DNA of 64,000 nt from an uncultured Clostridium sp. (GCF_900547735.1 NZ_URHZ01000008.1:1-64000); one strand, 5' to 3'; counted from the first letter of the stretch, positions 34,500 to 43,709 are shown. Numbers and translations: made by a program. Notes: generated by a model not told the origin, from the sequence alone.

Positions 34500-36047
34500 T
34501 CATTCCACTCCATCCTGCTTCAGCTCGTTAATACCGGCCGCCTGCAATACTGTTTCCCCCTGTTCCGGTTCTTCCGGGTCCACCGTCTTCCGCTCCGGTC
34601 CTTCCAGGTCCACCGTTTTCCGCTCCGGTCCTTCCGGGTCCACCGTCATCCGCTCCGGCTCTTCCAGGCAAAGCTCCTCCCGCCGCATCCTGCGCAGCTC
34701 CGACCTTGCCATCGAAATGGCAACCACAGCGGCCACGAGATCGGCAATAGGCCCCGCATACATGATCCCGTCGATCCCGAAAAAAACAGGGAAAATAAGA
34801 ATCAGCGGAAGCAGAAATAAAAGCTGCCTTGTCAGGGAAAGGAAAATTCCTTTTTTCGGCTTCCCGATGGATGTAAACAGATTGGAGGAAATCGGCTGAA
34901 CGCAGTTTAAAAACGTAAAAAAGAGATAGATTCTGAAATACTTGGCCGCGAACAGAAAATACTGCTCCGAACCGCGCCCGAACAGGGCGATGATCTGCCT
35001 GGGAATTAACTGGAAACAGGCAAAAGACAGCACGGACACAACGGCTCCGCGGCGTATGGCCAGCAGATACACTTCCCGCACTCTGGCGTAATTTTTTGCC
35101 CCGTAATTAAAGCTGGCAATTGGCTGCATTCCCTGGGACAGTCCGATTACAACGGAGAAAAACACCTGGTTCACCTTTGTGATAATTCCCGCGCAGGCCA
35201 AAGGAACCGATTCCCCATAGGAGGATAACGCCCCGTAGTAGGTCAGCGATTTATTCAACACGATCTGAACAATCATCATCGCAAGCTGGTTAAAAAACGA
35301 GGCCGCCCCCAGCGAGGCGAGCAGGCCCGCATATTCTTTTCTAAGAATCAGATGACGCCGCTCTAAACGCACCGTTTTAAATCGGCAGAGATAACGGATT
35401 ACCAGACATCCCGAAAAGATCTGGCCGATAATGGTAGCCAACGCCGCCCCGGCCATTCCCATGCCAAACCCGAAAATAAAAAGGGGATCAAGAATGGTGT
35501 TGATGACCGCTCCCGACAAGTTGTAAATCATGGATTTTCTCGGACTGCCGTCCGCCCTGACCAGATGGCCTCCACCGCTTGTCAGAATCAGAAAGGGAAA
35601 ACCAAAAGAGGTGATTCCGGTATACGTCCTGGCATAGTCCAGGATATTTTCCGGGGAGCCGAAAAAGCGCAGCAGAGGGGTCAAAAAGATTTGTACCACA
35701 ATACAGAGCAGAGCGCCGCAGCCCACCATTAATACGGCGGCATTGCCTATAAAGTGAGGCGCCTTCCCGCTGTCCCCCCTCCCCATCGTAAGATTAAAAG
35801 CGGAGGCCCCTCCGACTCCGCATAAAAGCGCAATCGCAATGCAGGACGTGCTGAGCGGAAAAGCCACATTCGTCGCCGCATTTCCCAACTCTCCCACACT
35901 TCTTCCGATAAAAAACTGATCTACAATATTATATAAAGCTCCCACCAGCATGGCAATAATGCTGGGAACCGCAAATTTCCCAAGCAAACGTCCAACCGGA
36001 AGTGTTCCAAGAATATTATCTGATTTTCCCTGAACCGCCTCTCCCAT
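34500..36047 (-). CDS. MATE-family efflux transporter with repetitive C-terminal tail
   Basis: A 515-residue, twelve-helix MATE protein (start region DNILGTLPVGRLLGKFAVPS; GRGDSGKAPHFIGNA loop). ATG 36047 is preceded by GGGGGA 7 bases upstream and is preferred over 36062. After the last helix the protein ends with a charged tail of about 60 residues containing three 10-residue repeats of the form EGPERKTVDL (30-bp tandem repeats near 34573-34665). Substrates are unknown; MATE proteins export drugs or metabolites with Na+ or H+. Confidence 0.9.
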   Translation of the reverse strand: MGEAVQGKSDNILGTLPVGRLLGKFAVPSIIAMLVGALYNIVDQFFIGRSVGELGNAATNVAFPLSTSCIAIALLCGVGGASAFNLTMGRGDSGKAPHFIGNAAVLMVGCGALLCIVVQIFLTPLLRFFGSPENILDYARTYTGITSFGFPFLILTSGGGHLVRADGSPRKSMIYNLSGAVINTILDPLFIFGFGMGMAGAALATIIGQIFSGCLVIRYLCRFKTVRLERRHLILRKEYAGLLASLGAASFFNQLAMMIVQIVLNKSLTYYGALSSYGESVPLACAGIITKVNQVFFSVVIGLSQGMQPIASFNYGAKNYARVREVYLLAIRRGAVVSVLSFACFQLIPRQIIALFGRGSEQYFLFAAKYFRIYLFFTFLNCVQPISSNLFTSIGKPKKGIFLSLTRQLLFLLPLILIFPVFFGIDGIMYAGPIADLVAAVVAISMARSELRRMRREELCLEEPERMTVDPEGPERKTVDLEGPERKTVDPEEPEQGETVLQAAGINELKQDGVE

Positions 36048-36196
36048 CGTAAAATCCCCCATCTCTTATTCTTCTCATTTCAGTATACTCCCGCGCAGGG
36101 CCGGACACAAATACTTTCAGGTAAAAAAGCCGGTTAAAGAATGCGGACGCCTCAACAAATTCCCAAATACAGGAAACACAAAATTCCGGAAACGTA

Positions 36197-36268
36197 TTGA
36201 CTATCCCATCCAGGCGTGCTATTCTTTAGGCAGAAATACATTTAGACATTTCTCTAAACGTCTAAATG
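36197..36268 (+). promoter_or_regulatory. Promoter and operator of the SdpR/SdpI-like operon
   Basis: TTGACT (36197-36202) and TATTCT (36220-36225) are 17 bases apart. CATTTAGAC (36239-36247) and GTCTAAATG (36260-36268) form a perfect 9-base inverted repeat with a 12-base spacer over the start region, with a third TCTAAA between them. This is the expected place for an ArsR-type autorepressor. Confidence 0.75.
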
Positions 36269-36328
36269 AGACACTCCTGCCTGCCACGGGCAACGGTCTT
36301 GGGCGGGCTCAACGGAAGGGAGGTAATT

Positions 36329-36607
36329 ATGGCCTTTGGAGACACCTTTAAAGCATTGTCCGATCCCACCAGACGTGAAATCCTGAACCTGCTGAAGGAC
36401 GGAGCAATGGCGGCAGGCGATATTGTGGATCATTTTCAGATGACGGGCGCAACGATTTCCCACCACCTGTCTATCCTCAAATCAGCGGGCCTGATTGACG
36501 ACGAAAAAAACGGGAAATATATTTACTATTCCCTCAATACGACCGTCATGGACGATATTATGAACTGGATATTAACATTGAAAGGGGAGACATCCGATGA
36601 AAAATAA
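36329..36607 (+). CDS. ArsR-family repressor (SdpR-like)
   Basis: A 92-residue winged-helix protein (FKALSDPTRREILNLLKDG, recognition region MTGATISHHLSILKSAGLI). It lacks cysteine metal-binding motifs, as in the SdpR branch. GGGAGG lies 6 bases before ATG 36329. It overlaps the following SdpI-type gene by 11 bases, as in the known sdpRI arrangement of Bacillus. Confidence 0.9.
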   Translation: MAFGDTFKALSDPTRREILNLLKDGAMAAGDIVDHFQMTGATISHHLSILKSAGLIDDEKNGKYIYYSLNTTVMDDIMNWILTLKGETSDEK

Positions 36608-37250
36608 GAAACTCAGAATATTAAATTACGCCCTTGCCGTGTTGGGCATTCTCATAACGGCCGCCCTGTATCCGTGGCTTCCCGATAAGATTCCCACAAA
36701 CTGGGGATTTAACGGTACCGTGACCTACAGTCCGAAACCAACAATCTGGCTATGCTGCGGCCTGCTCCCGTTTATGGCCTTTTTATTTGATAATATGCCC
36801 AAAATTGATCCCCGCAAAAGGAATTTGATAAAGTTTGCGCCATATTACGACTCCTTCTGTATTTTCATGCAGTTCTTTCTGCTTGTAATGCTGGGAATCA
36901 CACTGAGCGAATCATTCTTTCCCGGTCATATTTCGGTAGGCAGAATTGTTACGATCGTTGTTGGAATCCTCTTCATGTTCCTGGGCAACGTCCTGCCGAA
37001 GACAAAGAGTAATTTCTACATGGGCCTCAAAACGCCATGGACCTTATCCGACGATGAAATCTGGAGAAAAACCCACCGGCTGGGAGGCAAAACCATGTTT
37101 ACGGCCGGGGCTCTGTCTTTGATTTTCGGCTGGTCCATGACCGATCAAGGCGGCAAATATATTATCATGGCTCTCCTGCTGGGCAGCATGGCCATTCCCT
37201 GTATTATGTCCTATGTCTGGTGGCGTCAAAAAACGGAAAAACCGGATTAA
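36597..37250 (+). CDS. SdpI-family membrane protein (DUF1648, immunity-type)
   Basis: A 217-residue protein with about six membrane segments. Residues 10-60 match DUF1648 (YPWLPDKIPTNWGFNG), and the C-terminal half has the SdpI phrase NFYMGLKTPWTLSDDEIWRKTHRLGG. In Bacillus, SdpI gives immunity to the SdpC toxin and sequesters SdpR. No sdpABC toxin genes lie in the window, so here it may be an orphan immunity or signal-transducing pair with the ArsR-type gene it overlaps. Confidence 0.9.
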   Translation: MKNKKLRILNYALAVLGILITAALYPWLPDKIPTNWGFNGTVTYSPKPTIWLCCGLLPFMAFLFDNMPKIDPRKRNLIKFAPYYDSFCIFMQFFLLVMLGITLSESFFPGHISVGRIVTIVVGILFMFLGNVLPKTKSNFYMGLKTPWTLSDDEIWRKTHRLGGKTMFTAGALSLIFGWSMTDQGGKYIIMALLLGSMAIPCIMSYVWWRQKTEKPD

Positions 37251-37260
37251 AACATAAACC

Positions 37261-37309
37261 GGAACAACGAAAAACACGCTTTGCGAACTTTTCATTGTCA
37301 CTCAACAAG
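37261..37309. repeat. REP-like palindromic element, copy C
   Basis: The layout CAACGAAAA ... TTTGCGAA ... TTTTCATTG matches copies A and B with few changes. It sits between the SdpI-type stop and the shared terminator. Confidence 0.75.
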
Positions 37310-37317
37310 ACATAAAA

Positions 37318-37363
37318 AGAAGCTCTTCGGAATTTTAACATCAAATCCGAAGAGCTTCTTTTT
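37318..37363. terminator. Bidirectional intrinsic terminator
   Basis: A 14-bp perfect stem AGAAGCTCTTCGGA (37318-37331) with 37346-37359, followed by TTTTT on the plus strand and A-rich on the other side. It serves the convergent SdpI-type and symporter genes. Confidence 0.92.
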
Positions 37364-37374
37364 GCCTGCCGTCC

Positions 37375-38739
37375 TTACTGATTTGCAGGCTCTTTTTCCT
37401 GTGTAAAAAGACTGACGGCAACATAGATAATCAGCGAGGGAATAAACGGCGTCAATGAAACATAGGGAATCGGCACGCCGAACTTAGACAGTAATACGAC
37501 TGCAACGCCGGCCAGTGCGCCTGCAACCGCCCCCTCCTTTGTTCCCTTCTTCCAATACAGAGCGCCCAGAACCATTACCAGAGAGCCTGCATTCTGGAGC
37601 GAATAGGCGGACGAGAGCAGGGAAATGATATTTGAAAACTGCAGGGAAATAATGAGGCCGCAGATTCCGACGGCAAAGGTAACCGCCACCGTAATTTTAC
37701 TGAGCTTCTCCTCATCGGCCTTCGGATTGATAATGCCTGCATAAATATCATGAACCAGGTTCGCCGAGATATTCAGGATAATAATATCCACGGTCGACAT
37801 AACCGCTGCCAGAATCGCCGCGAGCATAAGGCCTGCCAGGATAGGCGGACATGCGTCGAGAACCACCATAAATAAGATGGAAGCGCTCTCCGCCTCCGGG
37901 AAAAGGGCTTTTCCGTACATGCCGATAATAACGGGAATAACGACAAAGGGCAGTGAGGCAACGGCGCCGATAATCGGTGCCCAGAACGCAGTTTTCTCAT
38001 CTTTACACGATGCATTTCTCTGGAAAGACGGGCCGGAAATTAAACCGATTAAAGCGCTGGGCGCCAGCATCATTAAGAAAGTTTCCGTATCAAAAGGAAC
38101 GGCCTCGAAATTACTCGGGGGAAGTGCTGCTGAAATAGTGTCGAATCCTCCTTTCATGGCAATGGTAATAATACAGAAACAGGCTCCGAACAGCATTACG
38201 ACAGCCTGAATGGAGTCGGTCATAACAACGCCCCACATTCCGGAGAATCCACAGTAGAGAATAACAACTACACCAAGTAAAATAATACCGAGCTTGGGGT
38301 TCAGTCCCAGAGAGCTGAAAAGAGCCGCTCCGGCCAGGAACTGGGAAGCCATGATTCCAAGGCTGCATGAGATTGCAAGCAGCGCGATAATAACTGCTGC
38401 TGCTTTACTGTTGTAACGGTTCATGATTAACTGGGGAATTGTAATAACACCCCTGCGGTGAAGCGCCTTTGACATAACTAAGCCGAAAAGCACCAGTGAC
38501 AGAACGGAACCAATGCCAAACCACAGGCCTCCGATACCGTAATTAAAACCATTTTGGGCGCCGCCCACGAAAACCCCGTTTCCTACGGTTGAGCCCAAAT
38601 AGGCACATGCCATGAGAAACAATCCGTTTTTTCCGCCGGCGGTAAGGTAATCTTTCATAGACTGGGATTTTTTACCCCTGAAGCCGATGTACAGCATGCC
38701 AGCCATGTAAACTACTAAAACAGCAATAATAATAGTCAT
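37375..38739 (-). CDS. Sodium:solute symporter family transporter
   Basis: A 454-residue SSS-family carrier with about 12-13 membrane segments. The N-terminal MKDYLTAGGKNG and the conserved AILAAVMSTVDIIILNISANLVHDIY segment (key part AVMSTVDIIILN) are typical. GAGGGGG precedes the ATG. It follows the ene-reductase gene by 89 bases in the same direction, so it may import that enzyme's substrate or a related organic acid; this is inference only. Confidence 0.88.
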   Translation of the reverse strand: MTIIIAVLVVYMAGMLYIGFRGKKSQSMKDYLTAGGKNGLFLMACAYLGSTVGNGVFVGGAQNGFNYGIGGLWFGIGSVLSLVLFGLVMSKALHRRGVITIPQLIMNRYNSKAAAVIIALLAISCSLGIMASQFLAGAALFSSLGLNPKLGIILLGVVVILYCGFSGMWGVVMTDSIQAVVMLFGACFCIITIAMKGGFDTISAALPPSNFEAVPFDTETFLMMLAPSALIGLISGPSFQRNASCKDEKTAFWAPIIGAVASLPFVVIPVIIGMYGKALFPEAESASILFMVVLDACPPILAGLMLAAILAAVMSTVDIIILNISANLVHDIYAGIINPKADEEKLSKITVAVTFAVGICGLIISLQFSNIISLLSSAYSLQNAGSLVMVLGALYWKKGTKEGAVAGALAGVAVVLLSKFGVPIPYVSLTPFIPSLIIYVAVSLFTQEKEPANQ

Positions 38740-38781
38740 ATTTTACCCCCTCTGTCGTGATAATATCTTTCACAGTTCCCG

Positions 38782-38814
38782 GAACGTATCGGGAAAATTG
38801 TCCCCGATACGTTC
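38782..38814 (-). other. Intercistronic hairpin
   Basis: A 12-bp perfect stem GAACGTATCGGG (38782-38793) with 38803-38814 and a 9-base loop. No T-run follows, so RNA processing or stability control between the reductase and symporter genes is more likely than full termination. Confidence 0.55.
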
Positions 38815-38828
38815 TAAGGTTCTAAGCG

Positions 38829-40799
38829 TTAATCAATCGAATATCCCGCACAATAGCCGCTTCTCACAGCCTCCATGATGCGGGCGGTGCGCTCACAGTC
38901 ACCGATAATCCGCAGATCGGGAACAAGTTTATCCCACTCACTGAACATATCGTTGTCCTCGGTCATGCCTGTCGCAATCAGGACGGTATCGGCAGGCAGC
39001 ATTTTTTCCTCCCCATCCGGACCCGCCGCCAATACGCCGTCATCCAGGATCTCTTTTACCTGCGTGCTGCGCATGGCTGTGATATGAGGCTCTCCGGCAA
39101 TTACACGGAGCAGGTGCTTCCAGTATACAAAGTGCGCTTCACGGGCAAGTTCAGGCTGCACTTCGACGATCGTAACCTCGTGTCCCTTTGCGGCAAGAGC
39201 AAGGGCCTCCTCGCATCCAGCCTGGCCTCCGCCGATCATGACTACATTTTTTCCCGGCTTCAGCTCTTTCTTAAACAGGTCTGTAACGGAATGGACGATG
39301 GGCAGGTTCACGCCCGGGATCGGAGGTATCACGGGAACTGCACCGCAGGCGGCAATCAGTACGTCCGGTTTTTCCTCTTTGATAAGCTCTGCCGTAACCG
39401 GTGTATTCAGCCTGACTTCCAGGTTCTCCGCCTGCTCTACGTTGGCTATAATACTCTTGCGGTATGCGACCAGATCGCTCTTAAATGGAATGCCGTCCGC
39501 ATAATACAAGTTCGCGCCCAGGCGGTCCGACTTTTCAAACAGGGTGACCCGATGTCCCCTGCGTGCCGCCGTCAGGGCCGCTTCCATGCCGCCAGGGCCT
39601 CCGCCTGCCACCATGACCTTTTTTACCGTATCCGGCGGAGTCTGGTGATGGCTTGTCTCGAACTCACGGCCCAGGGTCGGATTGACGGAACAGCGCAGAG
39701 TACCGGAGGAGAAGGGAACATGGGGAATAAAACCGACGCTGTTACAGGAGGAACAGCGCATGCAGTGCACAATTGTATCGGCATGGCCGGTGCGTGCCTT
39801 TTTCGGGAAGTCCGGATCCGCCAGGAATGCCCGGGCGGCGACAACGATATCTGCCTTTCCCTTTGCCAGGATGTCTTCCATGATATCCGGGTCGTTCAGG
39901 CCTCCTACCACCGCAACCACCGCATGTTTACAGACTTTCTTCACGGCTTCGGAGACATGGGTGTTGCAGCCTCTGGGCGTAAAGACCGTCGGGAACATCC
40001 GGCAGGCCGTGTCGGTGAGGTGGAAGGTTCCTGCAGAAATATGGATTATATCGACTTTATCATCCAGCATCTTTGCCAGCTCTACGGTATCCTCTTTGGT
40101 AAGTCCGCCGTCCACGGCCTCCTCTCCGCTGACGCGGACTTCCAGTATCATCCTGCTGCCGCATTTCTGCCGGATACGGTCAATGACCATAAGCGGAAAA
40201 CGCGCCCTGTTTTCAAGGCTTCCTCCGTATTCATCCGTACGGTGGTTATCCAGATTGGATAAAAATTGGGAAAGCAGCCAGCCATGGCCAAGATGAATAT
40301 TTATAATGTCAATTCCCGCATACTGGGCCATATAAGCGGCATATGCGTATTTATCGGCCGTCTCATTCATCATTGCCTCATCCATTGCTATGACGGATGC
40401 CCCGTAAAGATTGGTCATTTCACAGGGGCCGATGATTTTAGAGCCGGAAGGTATGTAGTCGGGATGCGCACGGTTCCCCGAATGAACCAGCTCCACGGAA
40501 GCCAGGGCGCCCCACAGGTGGATCGCATCAATGGCGCCCGCCAGAGAGGGAAGGATCACCGGGTGGTCTAAGTGGGAATCATAGGGATGGCAAATATCCA
40601 CCCTGGAATCTACACCGGCTTCACCCATTGCAACAATACCGGCTCCGCCCTTTGCAATGCTGCTGAAAAATTCCTGTGCCTGCCGCGTATATCTGGGGAT
40701 CTCTCCCCTGTGGCTCATGGGAGCGCTTGCAATACGGTTTCGTACCCGTCTTCCATTAATTATGATAGGGGAAAACAAATGTGGATAATCACAAGACAT
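38829..40799 (-). CDS. Fe-S/FAD/FMN ene-reductase (2,4-dienoyl-CoA reductase / BaiCD-BaiH type)
   Basis: A 656-residue protein. Residues 1 to about 350 form an Old-Yellow-Enzyme barrel with FMN (HSGNRAHPDYIPSG; HLGHGWLLSQFLS). The iron-sulphur cysteines CMRCSSC plus a later RCSVNP follow, then an FAD/NAD(P)-binding half with dinucleotide motifs VAGGGPGGMEAALTA and VMIGGGQAGCEEALAL. Relatives reduce enoates, dienoyl-CoAs, flavonoids or bile-acid intermediates in gut clostridia. The substrate cannot be set. It diverges from a LysR gene and is followed by a symporter. AAGGA precedes the ATG. Confidence 0.9.
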   Translation of the reverse strand: MSCDYPHLFSPIIINGRRVRNRIASAPMSHRGEIPRYTRQAQEFFSSIAKGGAGIVAMGEAGVDSRVDICHPYDSHLDHPVILPSLAGAIDAIHLWGALASVELVHSGNRAHPDYIPSGSKIIGPCEMTNLYGASVIAMDEAMMNETADKYAYAAYMAQYAGIDIINIHLGHGWLLSQFLSNLDNHRTDEYGGSLENRARFPLMVIDRIRQKCGSRMILEVRVSGEEAVDGGLTKEDTVELAKMLDDKVDIIHISAGTFHLTDTACRMFPTVFTPRGCNTHVSEAVKKVCKHAVVAVVGGLNDPDIMEDILAKGKADIVVAARAFLADPDFPKKARTGHADTIVHCMRCSSCNSVGFIPHVPFSSGTLRCSVNPTLGREFETSHHQTPPDTVKKVMVAGGGPGGMEAALTAARRGHRVTLFEKSDRLGANLYYADGIPFKSDLVAYRKSIIANVEQAENLEVRLNTPVTAELIKEEKPDVLIAACGAVPVIPPIPGVNLPIVHSVTDLFKKELKPGKNVVMIGGGQAGCEEALALAAKGHEVTIVEVQPELAREAHFVYWKHLLRVIAGEPHITAMRSTQVKEILDDGVLAAGPDGEEKMLPADTVLIATGMTEDNDMFSEWDKLVPDLRIIGDCERTARIMEAVRSGYCAGYSID

Positions 40800-40843
40800 A
40801 ATTTTTTTCCTTCCGTAACGATTCAGAGCCTCCGCTGTTACCG

Positions 40844-40862
40844 CTTTACCGCTTCGCGGAAT
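40844..40862 (-). repeat. Short dispersed motif (copy 1) in the reductase leader
   Basis: On the minus strand ATTCCGCGAAGCGGTAAAG lies in the 5' leader of the ene-reductase gene. The same 19-base motif with one change occurs at 50441-50459 in another 5' leader. Bases 40863-41064 are otherwise the divergent promoter region; TA-rich pieces such as ATAACAATAGCTTAT could bind LysR. Confidence 0.5.
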
Positions 40863-41064
40863 GCTTTTTTCCGAACCGTTACTCCCTTTCTTTAGAATAT
40901 TATTCTTTGTGCATTTTCACAAAAATTAAATTGGCCGCGCGCGCCTTTTTGTATTGTTATTATAAAAAATGTTTGCTACAATGTAAAAGATCAATAAATT
41001 TGCGTTGGTCATAACAATAGCTTATACCATGTTAAAAATACTCTTTTGGGGAAAGGAGTAGTTC

Positions 41065-41979
41065 ATGAACACACAACAGATGAAGGTCTTTGTCGCTATT
41101 GCAGAAAATAAAAATATCACGCAGGCCGCGGGGAAACTGTTTCTCTCCCAGCCCGCTCTTTCCCGGCAGTTGACGCTCTTAGAGGAGGAACTGGGATGTC
41201 AGCTTGTCGTCCGTAACAACCATGGCGTGGATTTGACGCCTGCCGGTGAAGTCCTGTATAAAAGGAGCAAGAAGATCCAGGAAGATCTGCTTAATACGGT
41301 GGAGGCGGTGCGTGAAGCGGCATCCGGGGTACACGGACAGATTAATGTCGGAACAATCTATACCGATTTCCCGCATCTGATACCGTATCTGGCCGACTTC
41401 CGAAAGCAGTACCCCCATATTATGATTAGAATTACACCCCAGGTGCCGAGTCAACTGTTAGAGCAGCTCGCACAGGGGACCGTCCACGTTGTCTGCCTGC
41501 GTCTCCCCATGTCTGATGTCAAAAACTGGCCCTATATCCCACTAAACAAAGAAAAATCAATGCTTGCAATCCACGAAACCATGGATCCCTGTCCGGATCA
41601 GAAGGAAATTCCCATCGAACTGCTGCGCGGAATTCCATTTTGCTCCGGCACAAACGTAGACCGGGAACGCCATATCTGGGATTATGCAAATTTACTGCAG
41701 GAGGAATGCCGCCTGCACGGTTTTGAACTGAATATGGCATTCGAATGCAGCGGCGTCATGAGCCGTATTATGCTCACCTCCGCGGGGCTGGCCGCCTGCT
41801 TTATCCCGGCAGAAATTACCAAGCTGTTTGACTGCAGGCGGATCCATCTGAAGGAGATAGCGGGAGTAACGGTCGAGACGATCCCGATTATCGCCTGGAA
41901 CGACCGCACCTATATGAGCAGGCCGCTGCAGCTTTTCCTGGAGTATTTCCATAAACTGCAGGCCGGGCGGGAAGAGTGA
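41065..41979 (+). CDS. LysR-family regulator
   Basis: A 304-residue LysR protein. The N-terminal HTH (MKVFVAIAENKNITQAAGKLFLSQPALSRQ, key part AAGKLFLSQPALSRQ) is followed by an effector-binding domain (from about residue 90). AAAGGAG precedes the ATG. It diverges from the ene-reductase/symporter genes over a 265-base promoter region, the usual arrangement for control of the divergent operon. The inducer is unknown. Confidence 0.92.
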   Translation: MNTQQMKVFVAIAENKNITQAAGKLFLSQPALSRQLTLLEEELGCQLVVRNNHGVDLTPAGEVLYKRSKKIQEDLLNTVEAVREAASGVHGQINVGTIYTDFPHLIPYLADFRKQYPHIMIRITPQVPSQLLEQLAQGTVHVVCLRLPMSDVKNWPYIPLNKEKSMLAIHETMDPCPDQKEIPIELLRGIPFCSGTNVDRERHIWDYANLLQEECRLHGFELNMAFECSGVMSRIMLTSAGLAACFIPAEITKLFDCRRIHLKEIAGVTVETIPIIAWNDRTYMSRPLQLFLEYFHKLQAGREE

Positions 41980-41999
41980 TTCGATGAAGTGTTCTATGC

Positions 42000-42050
42000 A
42001 AAAAAGTTCCGGTTTCGCAGTTTACAGTCTGCGAAACCGGAACTTTTTTG
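42000..42050. terminator. Bidirectional intrinsic terminator
   Basis: A perfect long stem: AAAAAAGTTCCGGTTTCGCAG at the left (21 bp read as AAAAAAGTTCC plus GGTTTCGCAG), its complement at the right, and an 8-base loop; A-run and T-run ends serve both convergent genes. Confidence 0.95.
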
Positions 42051-42065
42051 CACCTCTTCAGGGAT

Positions 42066-43373
42066 TTACTCCCTGCTCTTTTTCCTGTTTGCCATCACCG
42101 CACAGATCGTGATCAGGATGATCGCGATTCCTGTGACTAAAAACCACATATGCACGCCTATTTTCTCGGCGGCCGGGCTGGCGACCAGCAGGCCGATCGG
42201 CATTGCCAGGGAACCGGCCATTCCCATAAGTGAAAAGGCCCGGCCCATTTTTTCCGGCGCTATCGTCTCCTGCATATAGGCCACGATAGGAATACTGTGT
42301 ATATTACCGCTTGCTCCCAGCAGACCGCAGAAGAAGGTGAACATCCACCACCCCCACATGGTCGGCGGCGTAAGGCCGCACAGGGCCGACATGATCCCGA
42401 TTGCAACGAGGCCGATATAGGCCGTCTTGATCTTATCCTTTACCTCTATCACACTTCCCAGAAGTACGGCGGAACCCATCATTCCAACTGCGAACGACAG
42501 TTCCACCGCGCTGGCATGCCAGGCTCCCAGGTTAAAGTAGCTGCTGGTCATCAGCGGATAAAAGGAGGACAGCGGAAGGAAAAAAATCATGCTGAATGTC
42601 TGAGCCGCCATGAGAATCAGAAGCTTCGGATCTTCCAGATAAACCTCCGCCCCCTCTTTAAGCTCCCTGAAGAATTTTCCCTTTTCCCTATCTTTCTTCT
42701 CTCCGTTTCCACTCTCCTCCCCTGCTTTTGCAACAGGAGGTATTTTAACTGCTCCCAGGAGCAGACTGGCAATGACCGCTCCCAGCGTATCCGTAAGCAG
42801 CACAAGAGGCATCGGCAGCGCTGCAAAGAGCGCCGCTCCCAATACAGGTCCCAGCATAAAGGCGCCGGACTGCATAAACTGGCTCCAGCCGTTGGCCTTT
42901 ACAAGGCTTTCTGAGGGCACCAGCTGAGGGATAATCGCCCTGATGGACGGCTGATGAAAGGTGTCACCGATTCCCCTTAAAAAGAGAACCAGAATTGCAT
43001 ATTCACAGGGCACATCATAGTTCCACATGAACCATGCAAATACCATGGCCGACAATCCGATAAACAGGTCCGCACAGATACAGATCGCCTTCCGGTTAAA
43101 ACGGTCCGCCAGCACTCCTGCCACAGGACTTAAAAACGTCATCGGCAGAAAAGCCGCCAGTCCTGAAATTCCAAGCATCATCGGTGACTGTGTCTCACTG
43201 GCCAGCCACCAGATAAGCGCAAACTGTACGGCCGAACTGCCAATCAGCGAAACCGTCTGCCCCACTGTAATTGTAAAGAAACGCTGTTTCCATTTGCCGC
43301 TGCTACTGTTGCTGCTATTGATGTTACCGCTGTTGTTATATCCGTCACTATTTCTGTTATTTTTTTCCGTCAT
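42066..43373 (-). CDS. MFS efflux transporter, macrolide-efflux-like (MFS_3)
   Basis: A 435-residue twelve-helix transporter from ATG 43373 (GGAG 8 bases upstream). The TVGQTVSLIGSSAVQFALIWW start, VAGVLADRFNRKA loop and RAIIPQLVPSESLVKANG phrase are those of the Mef/MFS_3 drug-efflux group. The first 35 residues are a polar asparagine/serine-rich tail. The longer frame to 43643 adds about 90 residues that overlap a terminator hairpin and is rejected. A leader peptide and attenuator hairpins lie upstream, which suggests induction by a ribosome-binding drug. Confidence 0.88.
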   Translation of the reverse strand: MTEKNNRNSDGYNNSGNINSSNSSSGKWKQRFFTITVGQTVSLIGSSAVQFALIWWLASETQSPMMLGISGLAAFLPMTFLSPVAGVLADRFNRKAICICADLFIGLSAMVFAWFMWNYDVPCEYAILVLFLRGIGDTFHQPSIRAIIPQLVPSESLVKANGWSQFMQSGAFMLGPVLGAALFAALPMPLVLLTDTLGAVIASLLLGAVKIPPVAKAGEESGNGEKKDREKGKFFRELKEGAEVYLEDPKLLILMAAQTFSMIFFLPLSSFYPLMTSSYFNLGAWHASAVELSFAVGMMGSAVLLGSVIEVKDKIKTAYIGLVAIGIMSALCGLTPPTMWGWWMFTFFCGLLGASGNIHSIPIVAYMQETIAPEKMGRAFSLMGMAGSLAMPIGLLVASPAAEKIGVHMWFLVTGIAIILITICAVMANRKKSRE

Positions 43374-43460
43374 ATTTAAATCTCCATAATCATATCTGTT
43401 GTCAGTTCCACTCTCCCACCGACATCCTTCCCCGCTTTTCCGCTCTGTAACGGCGGCATC

Positions 43461-43709
43461 AAAAAAGCAGGACCCCTCAAAGGTTTCCTGCCTAAATCTA
43501 CAGATATAAAAAGCGGCCGCTCCGACCCATAAAGCCACGGAACAATCCCACAATAAATTGGATAAACAGCCGCGCATCTCAGTCTGCACGTCTGCCGCAG
43601 TTCCGGTAGACTTCCATCCAGAGTATCCGGGATACCCCTCCATAATGGTCTATAACTTTTTATTCATCCGCAAATCAGGTACAAGAAAAAAACCTCCGAA
43701 AAATCAGGA
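43461..43709 (-). promoter_or_regulatory. Attenuator region of the MFS gene
   Basis: Two terminator-like structures lie between the leader peptide and the transporter. First: TCC(T)GA-TTTT-TCGGA (43709 to 43695), then GG and seven T (43692-43686). An upstream AGGA/TCCT pairing could compete with it. Second: GCAGGA...TCCTGC (43491 to 43467) followed by TTTTTT (43466-43461). The 43498-43680 stretch is GC-rich with further hairpins (GTATCC/GGATAC) and no convincing gene. Confidence 0.65.

Noticed and set aside
39084..40262. 392-residue plus-strand frame opposite the ene-reductase
   Set aside because: It is antisense to a clear gene with all domain motifs intact; the composition (many R, H, C, G) is that of a shadow frame and there is no ribosome site.
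43374..43643. N-terminal extension of the MFS transporter (about 90 residues)
   Set aside because: It overlaps a terminator hairpin with six T and has no ribosome site; the internal ATG at 43373 has one.
43498..43680. Possible riboswitch in the MFS leader
   Set aside because: GC-rich hairpins are present but I could match no known riboswitch class; the leader-peptide model explains the region more simply.
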